From the NCBI RefSeq assembly GCF_003573695.1, contig NC_039362.1:3260929-3324928 (forward strand): DNA of 64,000 bases, written 5' to 3'. Source of the stretch: Papaver somniferum. Its lineage: Eukaryota > Streptophyta > Magnoliopsida > Ranunculales > Papaveraceae. The notes beneath the pieces are model-generated. The model saw nothing but the letters and a program-made list of their open reading frames with translations, ran no database searches and had not been told where the DNA came from. Position numbers and translations under genes: made by a program. This document shows, piece after piece, positions 43,714 through 54,795 of the stretch. Every line of letters starts with the position of its first letter. Position 1 is the first letter of the stretch.

Positions 43714-44838
43714 ATGGATGGTCTTAGGTATGGGATAGTTAAATGTTCTAACACAAATGGCGCTAGCACTAGCAACAACAAAAACAACAATGAGGATATT
43801 CCGGAAACGATTCCGTCCTCTAATATTGACGGTGGTGATGTTACTCCTCCTCACGCTAACACAGAGGGTCATCCTTTGTTCGTCCGACACCCCGAGGAAG
43901 TCAGAGGAAATCCACCACCTACCATTGCTGATCTCATAAAAGTGCAAGAGACTCTTGCAAAAAATCAAACCAATATGGATACATCATAAAATGAGCTATT
44001 TAACCAACTGAAGGCTCTCACTGATACAATGTCAGAGAAAACTCAAGGAAAGGGAAAAGAGAAGGAGAAATCCTCAGACGCTTATCCTGAAGTAATTCGA
44101 ATTCATACAGTGGATGATCATGAGGTCCGCAAAGCTACAAATGATCCATCAACAAAGGAATCATCGAACTTCATTAATCGGGAAGATTTGAAACGCCTTC
44201 TGGAGACCCTTGGAAAGGACAATACCGCACAGGTCCATTATCACCAGCCTCCATATCCCGCTGCTACCCAAAGGATCCCTCTTCCGAAAAGTTATGTTTC
44301 TCCGACCTTCACTCTGTGTGACGGAACTGGCAATGCTCGAGAACATGTTTCTCGATTTCTGGAAGCACTGGGTGAACATCCTAATGATTATGTAAAAAGG
44401 TTCAGAGTTCAAGCGTTGGATTGCCACGATACAAATGTCACGGAGCAACAACTTGTGGACTTATGCATCAATGGAGTGATTCCAGTCTACAGGGCTTGAT
44501 TGGAGAATCTCAGGTTCCAGACTTTCTCAGAACTTCATGAAGCAGCCAAGAGTTCGACAACTACTGCACCTGCTGTGTTAGAAAGGTCTAAGACTACAAA
44601 AGCTGAAGAACCACGAGAAACCAGAGGCAGCATACGTTTGATCAACAAACAATACAATCTTCAACCTTCCATGAATGATGTTGCGGAAGGGAGAAAACGA
44701 AAATCTGAGCCACAGTGCAAGCATACTTCCTAAACCCCTTCAAAGGCGCAAAATAAGGATAATGCGCAAGCTCCCCCTCAACAGACGGAAGATCCAGAAG
44801 CACCTGATTTCCCCTGCTCCATTGAAGAAGTTATCGAA
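43714..44838 (+). pseudogene. Gag of the Tat/Ogre-like gypsy element
   Basis: It starts at ATG 43714 (MDGLRYGIVKCSN). A single reading frame runs from here to 45873 interrupted only by three stops (TAA 43987, TGA 44497, TAA 44731), with no frameshift. The middle carries PTFTLCDGTGNAREHVSRFL and LGEHPNDYVKRFRVQAL, the retrotransposon gag core, then FSELHEAAKSS. The pattern (point stops only) differs from the indel damage in the nested Athila element. Tat lineage is inferred from the gag, the protease region and the antisense gene. Confidence 0.82.
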
Positions 44839-45660
44839 TTGCTGGATGCCTGGATTCAAGACGGTGCAATCAAGTTTCCAGTCAAGAAGGAAACAACTGA
44901 AGAGGCCATGAAAAATCCTCGTTATATTCGCTTTTATAGATTTTTCAACCATCCCACAAGTGATTGCAAAGATTTTCAGCGCATATTTAAAGAAAAAGTT
45001 GAATCGGGAGAACTCAACTTGGGGACTGAAGGAGTACACATAAAACCCCTTCCAGTCAGAACCTTCACTCTTTCTGAACCTCCTGTCAAAAAAGAAGTTC
45101 AATCCTTAATTGAGCATATCTGTGAATTTCTATACTTATCAAAAGCTCGAAGGAAATACATGTTTGTTGCATTAAAAAATATTGTGTCGGGCAAGCGTCT
45201 GCTGATTCAAGTGATACTCACTGAGCCTTCGGCGACGGACAAAGAAATGTATGACTGGGGACTTCTTACCACAGTCCACCTCAAGGGAAACGAGTTCAAA
45301 CGAACACTCATCGACGAAGGCATTGCTATCAATATTATCCCTTTGAAGAATCTCAGAGCTGCTGGTATCACACGTCAAGAAGATATCCATGCTCTATCAT
45401 CAATCATGGATCATGAAGGAATGCCCAGAGACGCTTACGACCACATTACTCTCAAAGTGAGCGTGAATTCATCATGGACAGAAACCAAGTTTTACATAAT
45501 CCGAGAAGATCCAGGATATGATATGATTCTTGGACGCACATGGATTCATGATGAAAAGGTAACACCAACACCTTCAATAACACATTTCTCTGTTGAAGAA
45601 ACCTCTGAATCGGAAGAAGAAAAAGAAGATATCTCACCATTCGAATATCTGGAGGAGGTC
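44839..45660 (+). pseudogene. Gypsy protease region
   Basis: It is continuous in frame with gag. FYRFFNHPTSDCKDFQRIF is a His/Cys segment typical of Tat/Ogre gag-protease junctions. The protease motif reads RTLIDEGIAINIIPLKNLRA, where the usual D-(S/T/G)-G is D-E-G. Then YDMILGRTWIHD is the flap/second motif (ILGR.W). Active-site change and upstream stops mean it is not expected to be active. Confidence 0.8.
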
Positions 45661-45960
45661 AAAGCCTTGAAAGAACTCACACAAAATCCTGGGGAACATC
45701 CAAACGCTTTCGTCAAAAGATTTTGCGCTCGGGCAAGTCTTATTCCCTCTCATCTGTCCATATCGTCAGTTTTCAAATATGCTTATTTGGTCCAAGGGCT
45801 TCACTCCAAAAAAAATTTAGCAATTGCAAAATGCTACGAGTTGATAATATCGCCTCAAAAATATTACACCTAATGGTTGAGTTCAGAATCTCTTCAAGCT
45901 GATCATCCTATCAAAAGATTCATTGCTGAAGATGTGGCTAAGCACGACAGGCATTACGAT
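45661..45960 (+). pseudogene. Second gag-like segment downstream of protease
   Basis: GEHPNAFVKRFCARASLI and LVQGLHSKKNLAIA repeat the style of the gag core at 44368-44470 (GEHPNDYVKRFRVQAL). RT and RNase H should be here but are absent. The segment is out of place and suggests recombination with another gag, or an internal duplication, during the deletion of pol. The frame ends with TAA at 45871-45873. Confidence 0.5.
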
Positions 45961-46259
45961 GGATACTCCTTTCTGCACGAGTGTCCATATGTGCCACAAC
46001 CACGGAATCTCATCACACGGGGAATTCCAAATCAACAGAAGATATCCAACGCGCGATCGACCAAACCTACAAATTTCATGAAGGAGACCTGGTTCTCAAA
46101 GCAGTTCAGCGTGGTCTTCACTCTACAAGAAACTCCAATTGGGAAAGACCATTTATGGTTGCCAATTCCATTAATGGAGGATATTACAAGTTAATCAACA
46201 CAGATGGTCGGACCTTACCAGTAATTCATGAGAATTGGCTTAAAGCATTTGGCTCTTAA
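45961..46259 (+). pseudogene. Integrase C-terminal tail
   Basis: YKFHEGDLVLKAVQ, WERPFMVANSINGGYYKL, then TDGRTLPVIHENWLKAF before TAA at 46257-46259 match the end of Tat/gypsy integrases (GDLVLK...W.GP..V......GYYKL...G..LP...N...LK). The zinc-binding domain and catalytic core are missing, so RT-RH-INT has been deleted down to this tail. Confidence 0.8.
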
Positions 46260-46522
46260 GGATTATTGGGCATTCAAGGGTACCAGCGTTTGAACATTCA
46301 TAACGTCTGGGATTTGGCATTTAGGATTTTCTTTCATTGTATTTCAATTCCTTCAAAATGTTTGCGATACTTGCATTCAATAATTTATCAAAATTCAGTT
46401 TTCTTAAAGAAAATCTTTATCAAACCAAAGAAAATCCTCAATCATCTACTTGCCCAGAACCAATCAAAACCAAAAAGTAAAACCTCACATCTCTCAGAAG
46501 TTCAAGAGATTATGAAAATAAA
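46260..46522. other. Spacer between integrase tail and antisense gene
   Basis: AT-rich sequence between convergent reading senses. It probably holds the 3' UTR of both the sense pol and the antisense gene. Confidence 0.4.
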
Positions 46523-47269
46523 TCAAAGAAAATCAGCAAAAAAGGATTTTTGCTCCTGTGCATCCTTCAAGACCTGCAAAGTCGCCTTATCCTTGTTCAA
46601 CCCTTCAATCAGCTTGGCAATCTTGTCTTCTTTCACCATCACAACATCATTGGGAAAGGGTATGATGTTCTCACATGAGTCTTTGATAGCGTTAATTTTC
46701 TTACGAAACCACTTTACATTGAAGCCAAGTCTTTCTGAATTCTCCAATTTAAGCTCCCAATCAAAGAGTATATCTGGAGTCACAATATTTCTGGCCCTAG
46801 TGCATATATCACCTACAACACGCAAGATAACACTTACTTGCATTGTTAAAGCATAAACACGTCTAGGATTCCTGTCAACAATTATGTGACTAAATTTCTT
46901 CCATATTTTCTTGTACAAGCCTGCATATCCAATGGGAACGCTGAACCCACCAACTAGTTCATGATACGGGAGTGATGCATCAAATGAAGGATCAAAAGAA
47001 ACTCTTGCACTCGGATATTCATGCACTACTATATGGTTCTCAGCTACTGGGGAAGTTTCTACAATCAGGGCAACAGTTTCTTCAGTATTCTCTACCGGTG
47101 GCTCGGTTTCTTCTATCACTGAAGCGGCGAAAACCGGGGTTTCCATAACTTCAGTGACAACATTATCATGGCCTTGAAGTGCAGGGATGGTTATCTCTTC
47201 ATCAATAACTCCAGGGAAGTTCGAGTTATCCTCATTGGTTTCAGTATCCTCAACTTCGGTATTTGACAC
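46523..47269 (-). CDS. Last exon of the antisense PMD gene
   Basis: On the minus strand the acceptor TATTAG at 47275-47270 opens a 248-codon exon ending with a stop at 46523-46525. The first half is acidic and repetitive (EVEDTETNEDN, IEETEPPVENTEE). The second half is more structured (LVGGFSVPIGYAGLYKKIWK, VSVILRVVGDICTRARNI) and ends with a coiled-coil-like LIEGLNKDKATLQVLKDAQE. It begins in phase 0 and joins exon 4 (60323) without breaking frame. There are no stops or frameshifts, unlike the sense gag-pro. No known domain is recognised in this exon. Confidence 0.6.
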   Translation of the reverse strand: MSNTEVEDTETNEDNSNFPGVIDEEITIPALQGHDNVVTEVMETPVFAASVIEETEPPVENTEETVALIVETSPVAENHIVVHEYPSARVSFDPSFDASLPYHELVGGFSVPIGYAGLYKKIWKKFSHIIVDRNPRRVYALTMQVSVILRVVGDICTRARNIVTPDILFDWELKLENSERLGFNVKWFRKKINAIKDSCENIIPFPNDVVMVKEDKIAKLIEGLNKDKATLQVLKDAQEQKSFFADFL

Positions 47270-47363
47270 CTAATACGAAAATTACATGAGGCTGGAGTCA
47301 TTTAAGCATGAATCCAAGTGATATTATAAATTAAAATATACAAACAATACAACATCATCAAAG
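47270..47363 (-). other. Intron of the antisense PMD gene, 3' part
   Basis: This is the end of the intron just upstream of the acceptor. The rest of the intron continues after the nested Athila insertion, at 59773-60322. Confidence 0.5.
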
Positions 47364-47368
47364 TTCAT
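47364..47368. repeat. Target-site duplication TTCAT of the Athila element, left copy
   Basis: TTCAT precedes TGTTGGGG at 47369 and recurs at 59768-59772. Confidence 0.9.
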
Positions 47369-49625
47369 TGTTGGGGCTAGAAATGTAGTCCTAAAAATTC
47401 TACTGCAAGTGCACAGTGTCGGCAAGCAACACAGGGCAAGCACAGGTCAGTTCCACAGGGACAAGGGGGTGCAGGTGCTATCTTTCTTATTGTGACCAAA
47501 TTCTTGCTGATTACACTAACCAGGGCAAATTACATTAAACAGAACTAATCATTAGCATTCAACAGAACTAATCATTAGCAGTTATTAACTTCCCAATCAT
47601 TACACAGAATTAGCATTTACTTTCCACTAACAACCATTAACAGAACAAGCATTAAATTCACAACCATTAACAGTTATTAACTGAGCTAGCATTAATTTCT
47701 CAATCATAAACAGAACTAGCATTTATTTGACAGAACTAACATTAATTTTCCACTAACATTAAACATTCAATGCATTGACTTCAGGTTAGCATCAAAATCA
47801 ACACAGTCTTTATTCTTGAAGCATTAATCACTAACTACTAATCATTTACATTAACTGAACATTAACATTAATCATTAACCATTGACTGAACATTAACATT
47901 AGCATTTATTTCTGGAGCACTAATCATTATCATTGATACCAATCATTCACATTAACTGAAGCAGATTGGAGGCAGAACATTACACTAATTCAATCATTGA
48001 GATTGAAGCAAGTTACAAGAATAACTGAAGATGAACAAGCAAATGATGAGGGAAAATTTCTGAACAGTAATAAGGATATGGTGAATCAGATGAATGGAAA
48101 CTAGGGTTGAGAATTCACCTCTCAGCCCATACTAGCATGTGAACCAATGAACTACTTTAGTTCTTAATAGATAAATTACCTCCAATCACTAAATCAAGGC
48201 AAGCATTAGTTGTCTGTTTAAAGCACAACTAATCAAACACAATAACAAGCAATGTAGAGTCAGTGAACAAACATAGAGGAATTCTAACTACCTAGGATGC
48301 TTGACATTCTAGGTGAAAGCAACATGTATTCATCAACAAAAATTCATCTACACATTATCTTGGCATAAACAGCAGCACATCAGCACACATTAGCATTCAG
48401 GCTAAGGGTTTCATCTTAGCCCCAGTTAAGATGTTTAGTTCATAGTTAGAGAGCCTAACATGATACTAAGAGGGTTATTATACATGGAGAAAAGCTACAG
48501 GGACAGAACACAGAACAAAAACCAATTGATAGAGAAAATTCTTACTGAAATTAAACTTGGGTCTCCTCTCCTCTTCTCACAATGTTACACAGTGTACAAT
48601 TTATACCAGAACACTAACCCTAATTGTAAATCCCCAAATCAGAAAATTAGGGTTTTTTTAAATTACACAAAATTTAACTTACAAACTCCCAAAATCTGCT
48701 CGACCCATGCCTCCTCTAGTCCTTGATGCTCTTCCTCTGCTCCTATTGTCCCCTAATTTCGAGTTATTTTACTCACCCCAAAACCTAGGGTTTCAGAGGT
48801 TGTGAGGAGAAGAAAATAACTAGGCTAGGGATATGGGGGTGTTGTCGGTGAAGAGATAGTAGTGGCAGTGATGGAACTGGTGGTGGTGACGGAAGTGACA
48901 GCGGCAGAGAGGGGAGGTGGTGGAGTTGCAGAGCTCTGCAACTGTCGGGTGAAGGAGATGAAGTTTTGGGAAGAAGGAGGTGTTTGGGTGGTAGTATAGG
49001 CATCGGTGCTAGGGTGTGAAGCGGGAACATCTGATTCGATGTTTGGCGAGCTGATCCGTAGGATGTGACGATGGTAGGTGGATCCAACGATGAGATGGGA
49101 GGCTGTGGGTAGCGACCGTCGGATGGAGGAATGCAACGAAAAGGACGGCCCAAGATGGAGATCGGCGTTGCGATGTAAAGCGGGAGCTTCGGAGTTTGAT
49201 GTGCGATGATGGAGCGACCGTAGGATGCTGAGATGCTTCAATCTGACGGCTGAAATCCGATACGGGCTTGGGTAGTGGAAATGGGTTTGAGAAAGGGTTT
49301 TGGGCCTTGGGTATGCCAGGCCCATAACTTCTTTAAGAACAATTCCTCCTTCTTGAGCCCATTTCTACCCTCTTGGTCTTGTGCACAACATTCTTCGCGG
49401 CTTCCTTGCGTAATTCCTCCCGGCTTTTCACTACTTTTCTGCTCTTTTTGCTCCTCACTTCATCCAGATTTTATTTGTTACCTAAAAATGAAAATTAAGT
49501 AAGAAAAATATTTATTCTTGAAAACAATGAAAATACAGAATATGGGATAAAATGTAGAATTAATGCACAAAAGATGAGTTAAATGCCAACAAAATATATA
49601 AATATGCACTATTTAGCACTCATCA
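47369..49625 (-). mobile_element. 3' LTR of a nested Athila-type gypsy element
   Basis: In element orientation (minus) it starts TGATGAGTGCTAAATAG at 49625 and ends CCCCAACA at 47369. It is 2257 bp and almost identical to the other LTR at 57494-59767 (2274 bp). Most differences are one-base indels in short runs, apart from a patchy stretch at about 48120-48390. The near-identity means a recent insertion. A 166-codon minus-strand frame in it (49325-48825) is repeated in the other LTR and I do not regard it as a gene. Confidence 0.95.
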
Positions 49626-49645
49626 AATACCCCCAAACCTGAATT
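49626..49645 (-). other. Polypurine tract of the Athila element
   Basis: In element orientation GGTTTGGGGGTATT directly precedes the LTR start TGATGAG, which is the usual position and make-up of the plus-strand primer. Confidence 0.85.
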
Positions 49646-50254
49646 TTACTTGTCCTCAAGTAAAACAAACTAAGGAAATCCTAACTATACCACTGTCGCT
49701 GGTCTCTCGAATGCATTTAGCGTATGCACTAAGCCTTTTAAACCACTAAGTGTCCCTAGTGGACGAGTTGAAGTCTCGTGAAGGTTTACCAGAGTACCTA
49801 CAAAACTAGGTCAAAATATAAGCTCAGATTCCATCAAATGTGACATGTGCAAGACAGTAGAAGCTCACAGCAAAATGGAGATGTCAATCTAGCTATCAAG
49901 GCACAATCCTAGCACTGATAACAAATAAGGACATGTGATAAGAGTGTAAAGTGTATCTACACATGTGTAAAGAAAGATCTGAAGTCATGACTACTAATCA
50001 CCAAGAGATAGTTTCTCAGGCTAAGAACTGAGGTCGAAATCTAGCTAGCTGTCCGGACTTTACGAGAATTGTGAATGAGTTGGAGGTATTTCACAATTTC
50101 TCGCGTTGTACATCAATGGCATACACCCTCCTTGCTTATTACAAAGAAACAACAAAATGAATTTACATGACTCTTATTTACATTGACAAATCTCTTTTTA
50201 TTTTTGGAACAAGAGATGATGGAATACTTGATTTTTTTTTTTGGTATTTTTCTG

Positions 50255-50295
<41 letters not shown>

Positions 50296-51176
50296 ATAGA
50301 ACAAGGAAACTTTTGATACATAACAAAAGAAACAAAATTACATGACACTTTGCAAGAGGTAGCCCTTTTTGATGCACCCAGTTAAATTCGATGGTTGTCT
50401 TTCTTAATGTAACCTCCACCTTCTATCCCAACCAACCAAAGAACAAGCTAGTCAAGTTTCGTTCAGTATTCTAAAGTGATTGGCAATCGTAACTTCCTAT
50501 CCAACACCTTGAAGATCGAGGCCATACATGTATTGGTAGATCGTGCGCGTGCAAATTTCTTATCACTATGTGAATTGTGCTAGAATCAGGGTGCCTAAAT
50601 ATCTAGACTAAGACTCCTAATAAAAATACATATTTGCACAAGAGTCAACATTTCAAGGTAAATGAGCTCCATTTTTATGTTTTTTTCATTTTTTTTTTTT
50701 TTTTTTTTTTTTTTTTGAATTTTTCGATTTTTTCAAAAAGAAGAAGGAGTTCGTTTTCAATTATAGCATATTATCATGGTATCCTCCATACCCCCAAACC
50801 TAAACTAAACATTGTCCTCAATGTTTCAAAACATGGAAAGAATTATAACAATATATGAAGAGGAACATGCTGAGTAGAGTAAAAGGAGAGAGAATACCCG
50901 ATTGTACGGTGGTAGCTCGATTAAAACTCCGTTATTCAAGGCAAAAATCCATCATATTAGCAGTCACAATGGATGAGCACAAAATATATACAAAAGGAAA
51001 TTTAACTAACACATTATCTACAAGAAAATTTGGTTTTTAATGGGATTGGACTTTTTGGAAAATTTTGGTTTTGTCGGGAGACATTTGGTTTGGATGGGAA
51101 AAAGAAAAATTTTGGTTTTTAGGGGAGAAAAACATTTGGAAAACTGTTTGGTTATTTAGGGAAAGAGTGGACTAGT
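49646..51176 (-). other. Athila 3' untranslated region, no env-like ORF
   Basis: This is about 1.5 kb between integrase and 3' LTR. Many Athila elements have an env-like ORF here, but none is seen. Two long T runs on the plus strand (50258-50294, 37 T; 50689-50716, 28 T) are poly(A) in element sense. Confidence 0.7.
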
Positions 51177-52140
51177 TTAGTCCACATAGACCGGGTCCTC
51201 CAGGTTGGTTGTTTCAATGTCGGGTGGGAATGGCTCAAGGAATGGCTTTAATCTCTGCCCGTTGACTTTGAAAACGTTCTTGTTGGAGACATCCTCCAAC
51301 TCTACAGCTCCATGAGGAAAAACTGTGCGTACTAGGTACGGACCCTTCCATCTGGAACGCAGTTTTCCTGGAAAAAGATGTAATCGGGAGTCATACAGCA
51401 AGACTTTCTGACCAGGAGTGAAGGATTTGCGCAGAATACGCTTGTCATGAAACATCTTCATCTTCTGCTTGTACAGCTTGGCACTGTCATAAGCCTCATT
51501 CCTCAATTCTTCCAACTCGTTGAGTTGAAGTTTCCTTTGAATTCCAGCTTCGTCCAGAGAAAAGTTTAGCTCCTTGATTGCCCAGTAGGCACGATGTTCT
51601 AATTCCACAGGTAGATGGCACGGCTTTCCATACACTAGACGATAGGGGGACATGCCAATTGGTGTCTTATAAGCTGTTCTATAGGCCCACAAAGCATCAT
51701 TCAATCTTAATGACCAATCTTTCCTAGACGGGTTGACCGTCTTCTCCAGAATGTGCTTAATTTCCCTATTAGAAACTTCTACTTGTCCACTAGTCTGAGG
51801 GTGGTACGGAGTAGCAACCTTGTGAGTTATGCCATACTTGCGTACTAAAGACTCAAAGTACTTGTTACGAAAATGTGAACCGCCGTCACTGATGATAGCT
51901 CTAGGGGTACCAAAACGTGCGAATATGTTTTCCTTTAGGAATGAAAGTACCACCTTGTGGTCATTTGTTCTGGTTGCTATGGCTTCTACCCACTTAGAAA
52001 CGTAATCAACTGCGACTAGGATGTACAATCTACCGTCAGAAATAGGGAATGGACCCATGAAGTCGATCCCCCAACATCAAAAATCTCCACAATCAAATGG
52101 GGTTCAATGGCATCATGTTTCTCCTCGAAATGCTTCCTAG
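51177..52140 (-). pseudogene. Athila integrase core and C-terminus
   Basis: The 293-codon open frame from 52058 has [12 protein letters not shown] (Asp18), [11 protein letters not shown] (Asp58) and [13 protein letters not shown] (Glu94), a D-39-D-35-E core with all catalytic residues. The chromodomain-less C-terminus follows with [38 protein letters not shown] and QRLKPF. Frame is lost at about 52060-52130, where two short T runs look one base too short. Apart from that the domain is intact. Confidence 0.9.
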
Positions 52141-53690
52141 CTTTTGACAGCGTTCACAAGCAACACAATAATCATGGCAATCCTTGAACAATGATGGCCA
52201 ATAGAATCCACACTGCAAGATCTTTGCAGCGGTTTTCTTGGCACTGAAATGGCCTCCACATGCCTGGTCATGGCAAAAAGATATCACATCTTTCTGTTCA
52301 GTGTTGGGGACACATCTCCTAATGATTTGGTCCTGGCAATACTTAAACAGATATGGGTCATCCCAGATGAAGTGTTTAACTTCAGCCAAAAACTTATAGC
52401 GGTCTTGTCTCGACCAATGTGAGGGCATCCTACCTGCAGCAAGGTAGTTGACGATATCAGCAAACCAAGGAAGGTCTGAGATAGACATCAGCTGTTCATC
52501 TGGGAATGATTCTCTAATCAGCTCAGATTCATGAATAGACTCTAAAGTTAATCTAGACAAGTGATCAGCAACCACATTTTCACACCCCTTCTTATCACGG
52601 ATTTCGATGTCGAATTCCTGTAATAAGAGTATCCATCGAATAAGGCGAGCTTTAGCATCCTTCTTGGAAAGAAGATACTTCAAAGCCGCATGGTCTGTGT
52701 ATATGATGATCTTAGACCCTATCAGATAAGATCTAAACTTGTCTAATGCGAAAACCACGGCAAGTAACTCCTTCTCGGTAGTCGAATAGTTGAGTTGAGC
52801 ATCATTAAGAGTTTTACTAGCATAGTATATCACATATGGTAGTCTATCAACACGTTGCCCTAGAACAGCGCCAACGGCATAATCAGAGGCATCACACATG
52901 AGCTCGAACGGCAGTTTCCAATCTGGTGGTCGGACTATAGGAGCGGTGGTGAGGAGAGTCTTGAGTTCTTCCCATGCCTTCACACAAGCAGCATCGAAGT
53001 TAAAGACAACATCTTTGGCAAGTAGGTTACACAAAGGTCTTGAGATTTGGCTAAAGTTTTTGATGAATCGCCGGTAGAACCCAGCGTGACCTAAAAATGA
53101 TCGAATCCCCTTCACAGAGTGGGGTTGAGGTAATTGCTGAATGAGGTCGACTTTAGCTTTATCTACTTCAATTCCTTTTTCCGATACGATGTGTCCTAGA
53201 ACTATGCCGGAGTTCACCATGAAGTGGCATTTTTCCCAGTTTAAAATCAGATTCTTTTGCTTACATCTTGATAGCACAAGGACTAGATGGTCCAAACATT
53301 CGTCAAAAGAGGAACCAAACACAGAGAAATCATCCATAAAGATCTCGAGAAAACTATCTATCATGTCTGAAAAAATGCTCATCATGCACCGCTGAAAAGT
53401 AGCGGGTGCATTACACAGCCCGAAGGGCATACGTCTAAAAGCAAATGTCCCAAATGGACACGTGAATGTAGTTTTTTCCTGATCTTCTGGTGCTATATGG
53501 ATTTGGTTATAACCGGAAAAGCCATCTAGAAAACAGTAGTGACTGTGTCCAGACACACGTTCTAGCATTTGGTCTATGAAAGGGAGCGGGAAGTGATCCT
53601 TCCTTGTTACTGTGTTCAACTTCCTGTAGTCGACACATACTCGCCATCCTGTGGTTGTACGTGAGGGACTAACTCATTCTTTTCGTTCCG
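52093..53690 (-). pseudogene. Athila reverse transcriptase, RNase H and integrase zinc finger
   Basis: The 508-codon frame from 53619 (sense extends to about 53690 with [20 protein letters not shown]) has [18 protein letters not shown] (Asp32), [19 protein letters not shown] and [16 protein letters not shown] (catalytic DD at 96-97). The RNase H has [50 protein letters not shown] and VVADHLSRL. Then comes the integrase zinc finger ([16 protein letters not shown] ... [10 protein letters not shown]). No stop lies within. The wording is typical of the Athila lineage. Confidence 0.93.
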
Positions 53691-54087
53691 AACCAGTAAT
53701 GCCTGACTTTTTAGGCACAACTTGATGGGACTAACCCATTTACTATCTGAAATCGGATATATGATACCCGCATCGAGTAGCTTCAAGATCTCACTCTTAA
53801 CGACTTCTCTCATGTTAGGGTTAAGTCTCCTTTGCATTTCCCTAGATGGTTTGGCATTCTCTTCAAGATTAATGTGGTGCATGCAAATGGTGGGGCTTAT
53901 CCCTTTGAGATCTGAGATGGTCCATCCTAAGGCTTCTTTCTGCTCCTCAAGGACTCCTAAAAGCTTGTTTTCCTGTTCTATGTTTAATTGTGAAGAAATG
54001 ATAACAGGTAAAGTATCAGAAGGACCTAGAAATGCATACTTCAAAGTCTCAGGTAATGGTTTCAATTCCTGGTTGGCCTTAGGCGAC
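53616..54087 (-). pseudogene. Athila protease-RT linker and RT N-terminus
   Basis: The open stretch from 54065 has LKYAFLGPSDTLPVIISSQL, EEQKEALGWTISDLKGISPT and MHHINLEENAKPSREMQRRL, then VVKSEILKLLDAGIIYPISD and SKWVSPI, the start of RT. A one-base frameshift at about 53665 separates it from the following RT frame. Another at about 54070-54090 separates it from protease. Confidence 0.88.
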
Positions 54088-54795
54088 TCATCCGAGATAT
54101 AACAAACTCCTCAGAAAGTGGGGGTTGTTCCACTGTATTCTGCCACTTAGTGATGTCCATTTGAGGTACAGATCGAGCAAAGATTGGACTTCACTAGTGT
54201 ATTCATCATCATACAACTCCAAGTTAACACCTTCCAAACATGCTTGCAGGGGATCTTTTGACATAATGCTAGTCAATGAATCTTGTATCAAACTCTCAAT
54301 CATATTGACTTCATGTATCTCCTCATCATCAAGATTCACAGGTTGTTGACTAACATTAAACGCATTCAATTCTACAGTCATGTTTCCAAAAGAGAGTTTC
54401 AACACTCCGTTCCGACAGTTGATGATCGCATTGGACGTCGCCAGGAATGGACGTCCTAGAATGACAGGAATGTGACAATTTGGGTTTTGGACAGGTTGGG
54501 TATCTAAGACAATGAAGTCTACAGGAAAATAGAATTTTTCAACCTTAATCAAAACGTCTTCTACCACTCCACGAGGAACTTTGACAGATCGATCTGCCAA
54601 TTGGAGAGTTATAGGTGTAGGCTTCAACTCTCCAAGACCTAACTGCACATAAACAGAATATGGCAGGAGGTTCACACTTGCACCTAGATCTAATAAAGCT
54701 CTATTGACCGTGTGTTCTCCGATAGTGCAAGAGATTGTTGGACAACCTGGGTCCTTAAACTTGGGTGGAGTTTTGTTGAGAATAATGGAACTCAC
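54088..54795 (-). pseudogene. Athila protease
   Basis: KDPGCPTISCTIGEHTVNRA is followed by LLDLGASVNLLPYSVYVQLG with the D-L-G-A active site usual for this lineage (Asp36). Then come LADRSVKVPRGVVEDVLIKV and PVILGRPFLATSNAIINCRN (ILGR second motif). The frame is open over 235 codons. It is out of frame with gag by one base at the 54795/54804 junction. Confidence 0.9.

Noticed and set aside
46266..46856. 196-codon plus-strand frame
   Set aside because: Most of it lies opposite the well-supported antisense exon and has the biased composition of a shadow frame.
48785..49325. 166- and 122-codon open frames on the minus strand inside the Athila LTR, repeated at 58957-59463
   Set aside because: Both copies are in the LTRs, have low-complexity Ser/Thr/Pro/His composition, and their lengths differ through one-base indels. 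No domain is recognisable, so they are chance frames in GC-rich LTR sequence.
53141..54349. Plus-strand frames at 53141-53395, 53722-54102 and 54125-54349
   Set aside because: They are shadows of the Athila RT and protease coding strand.
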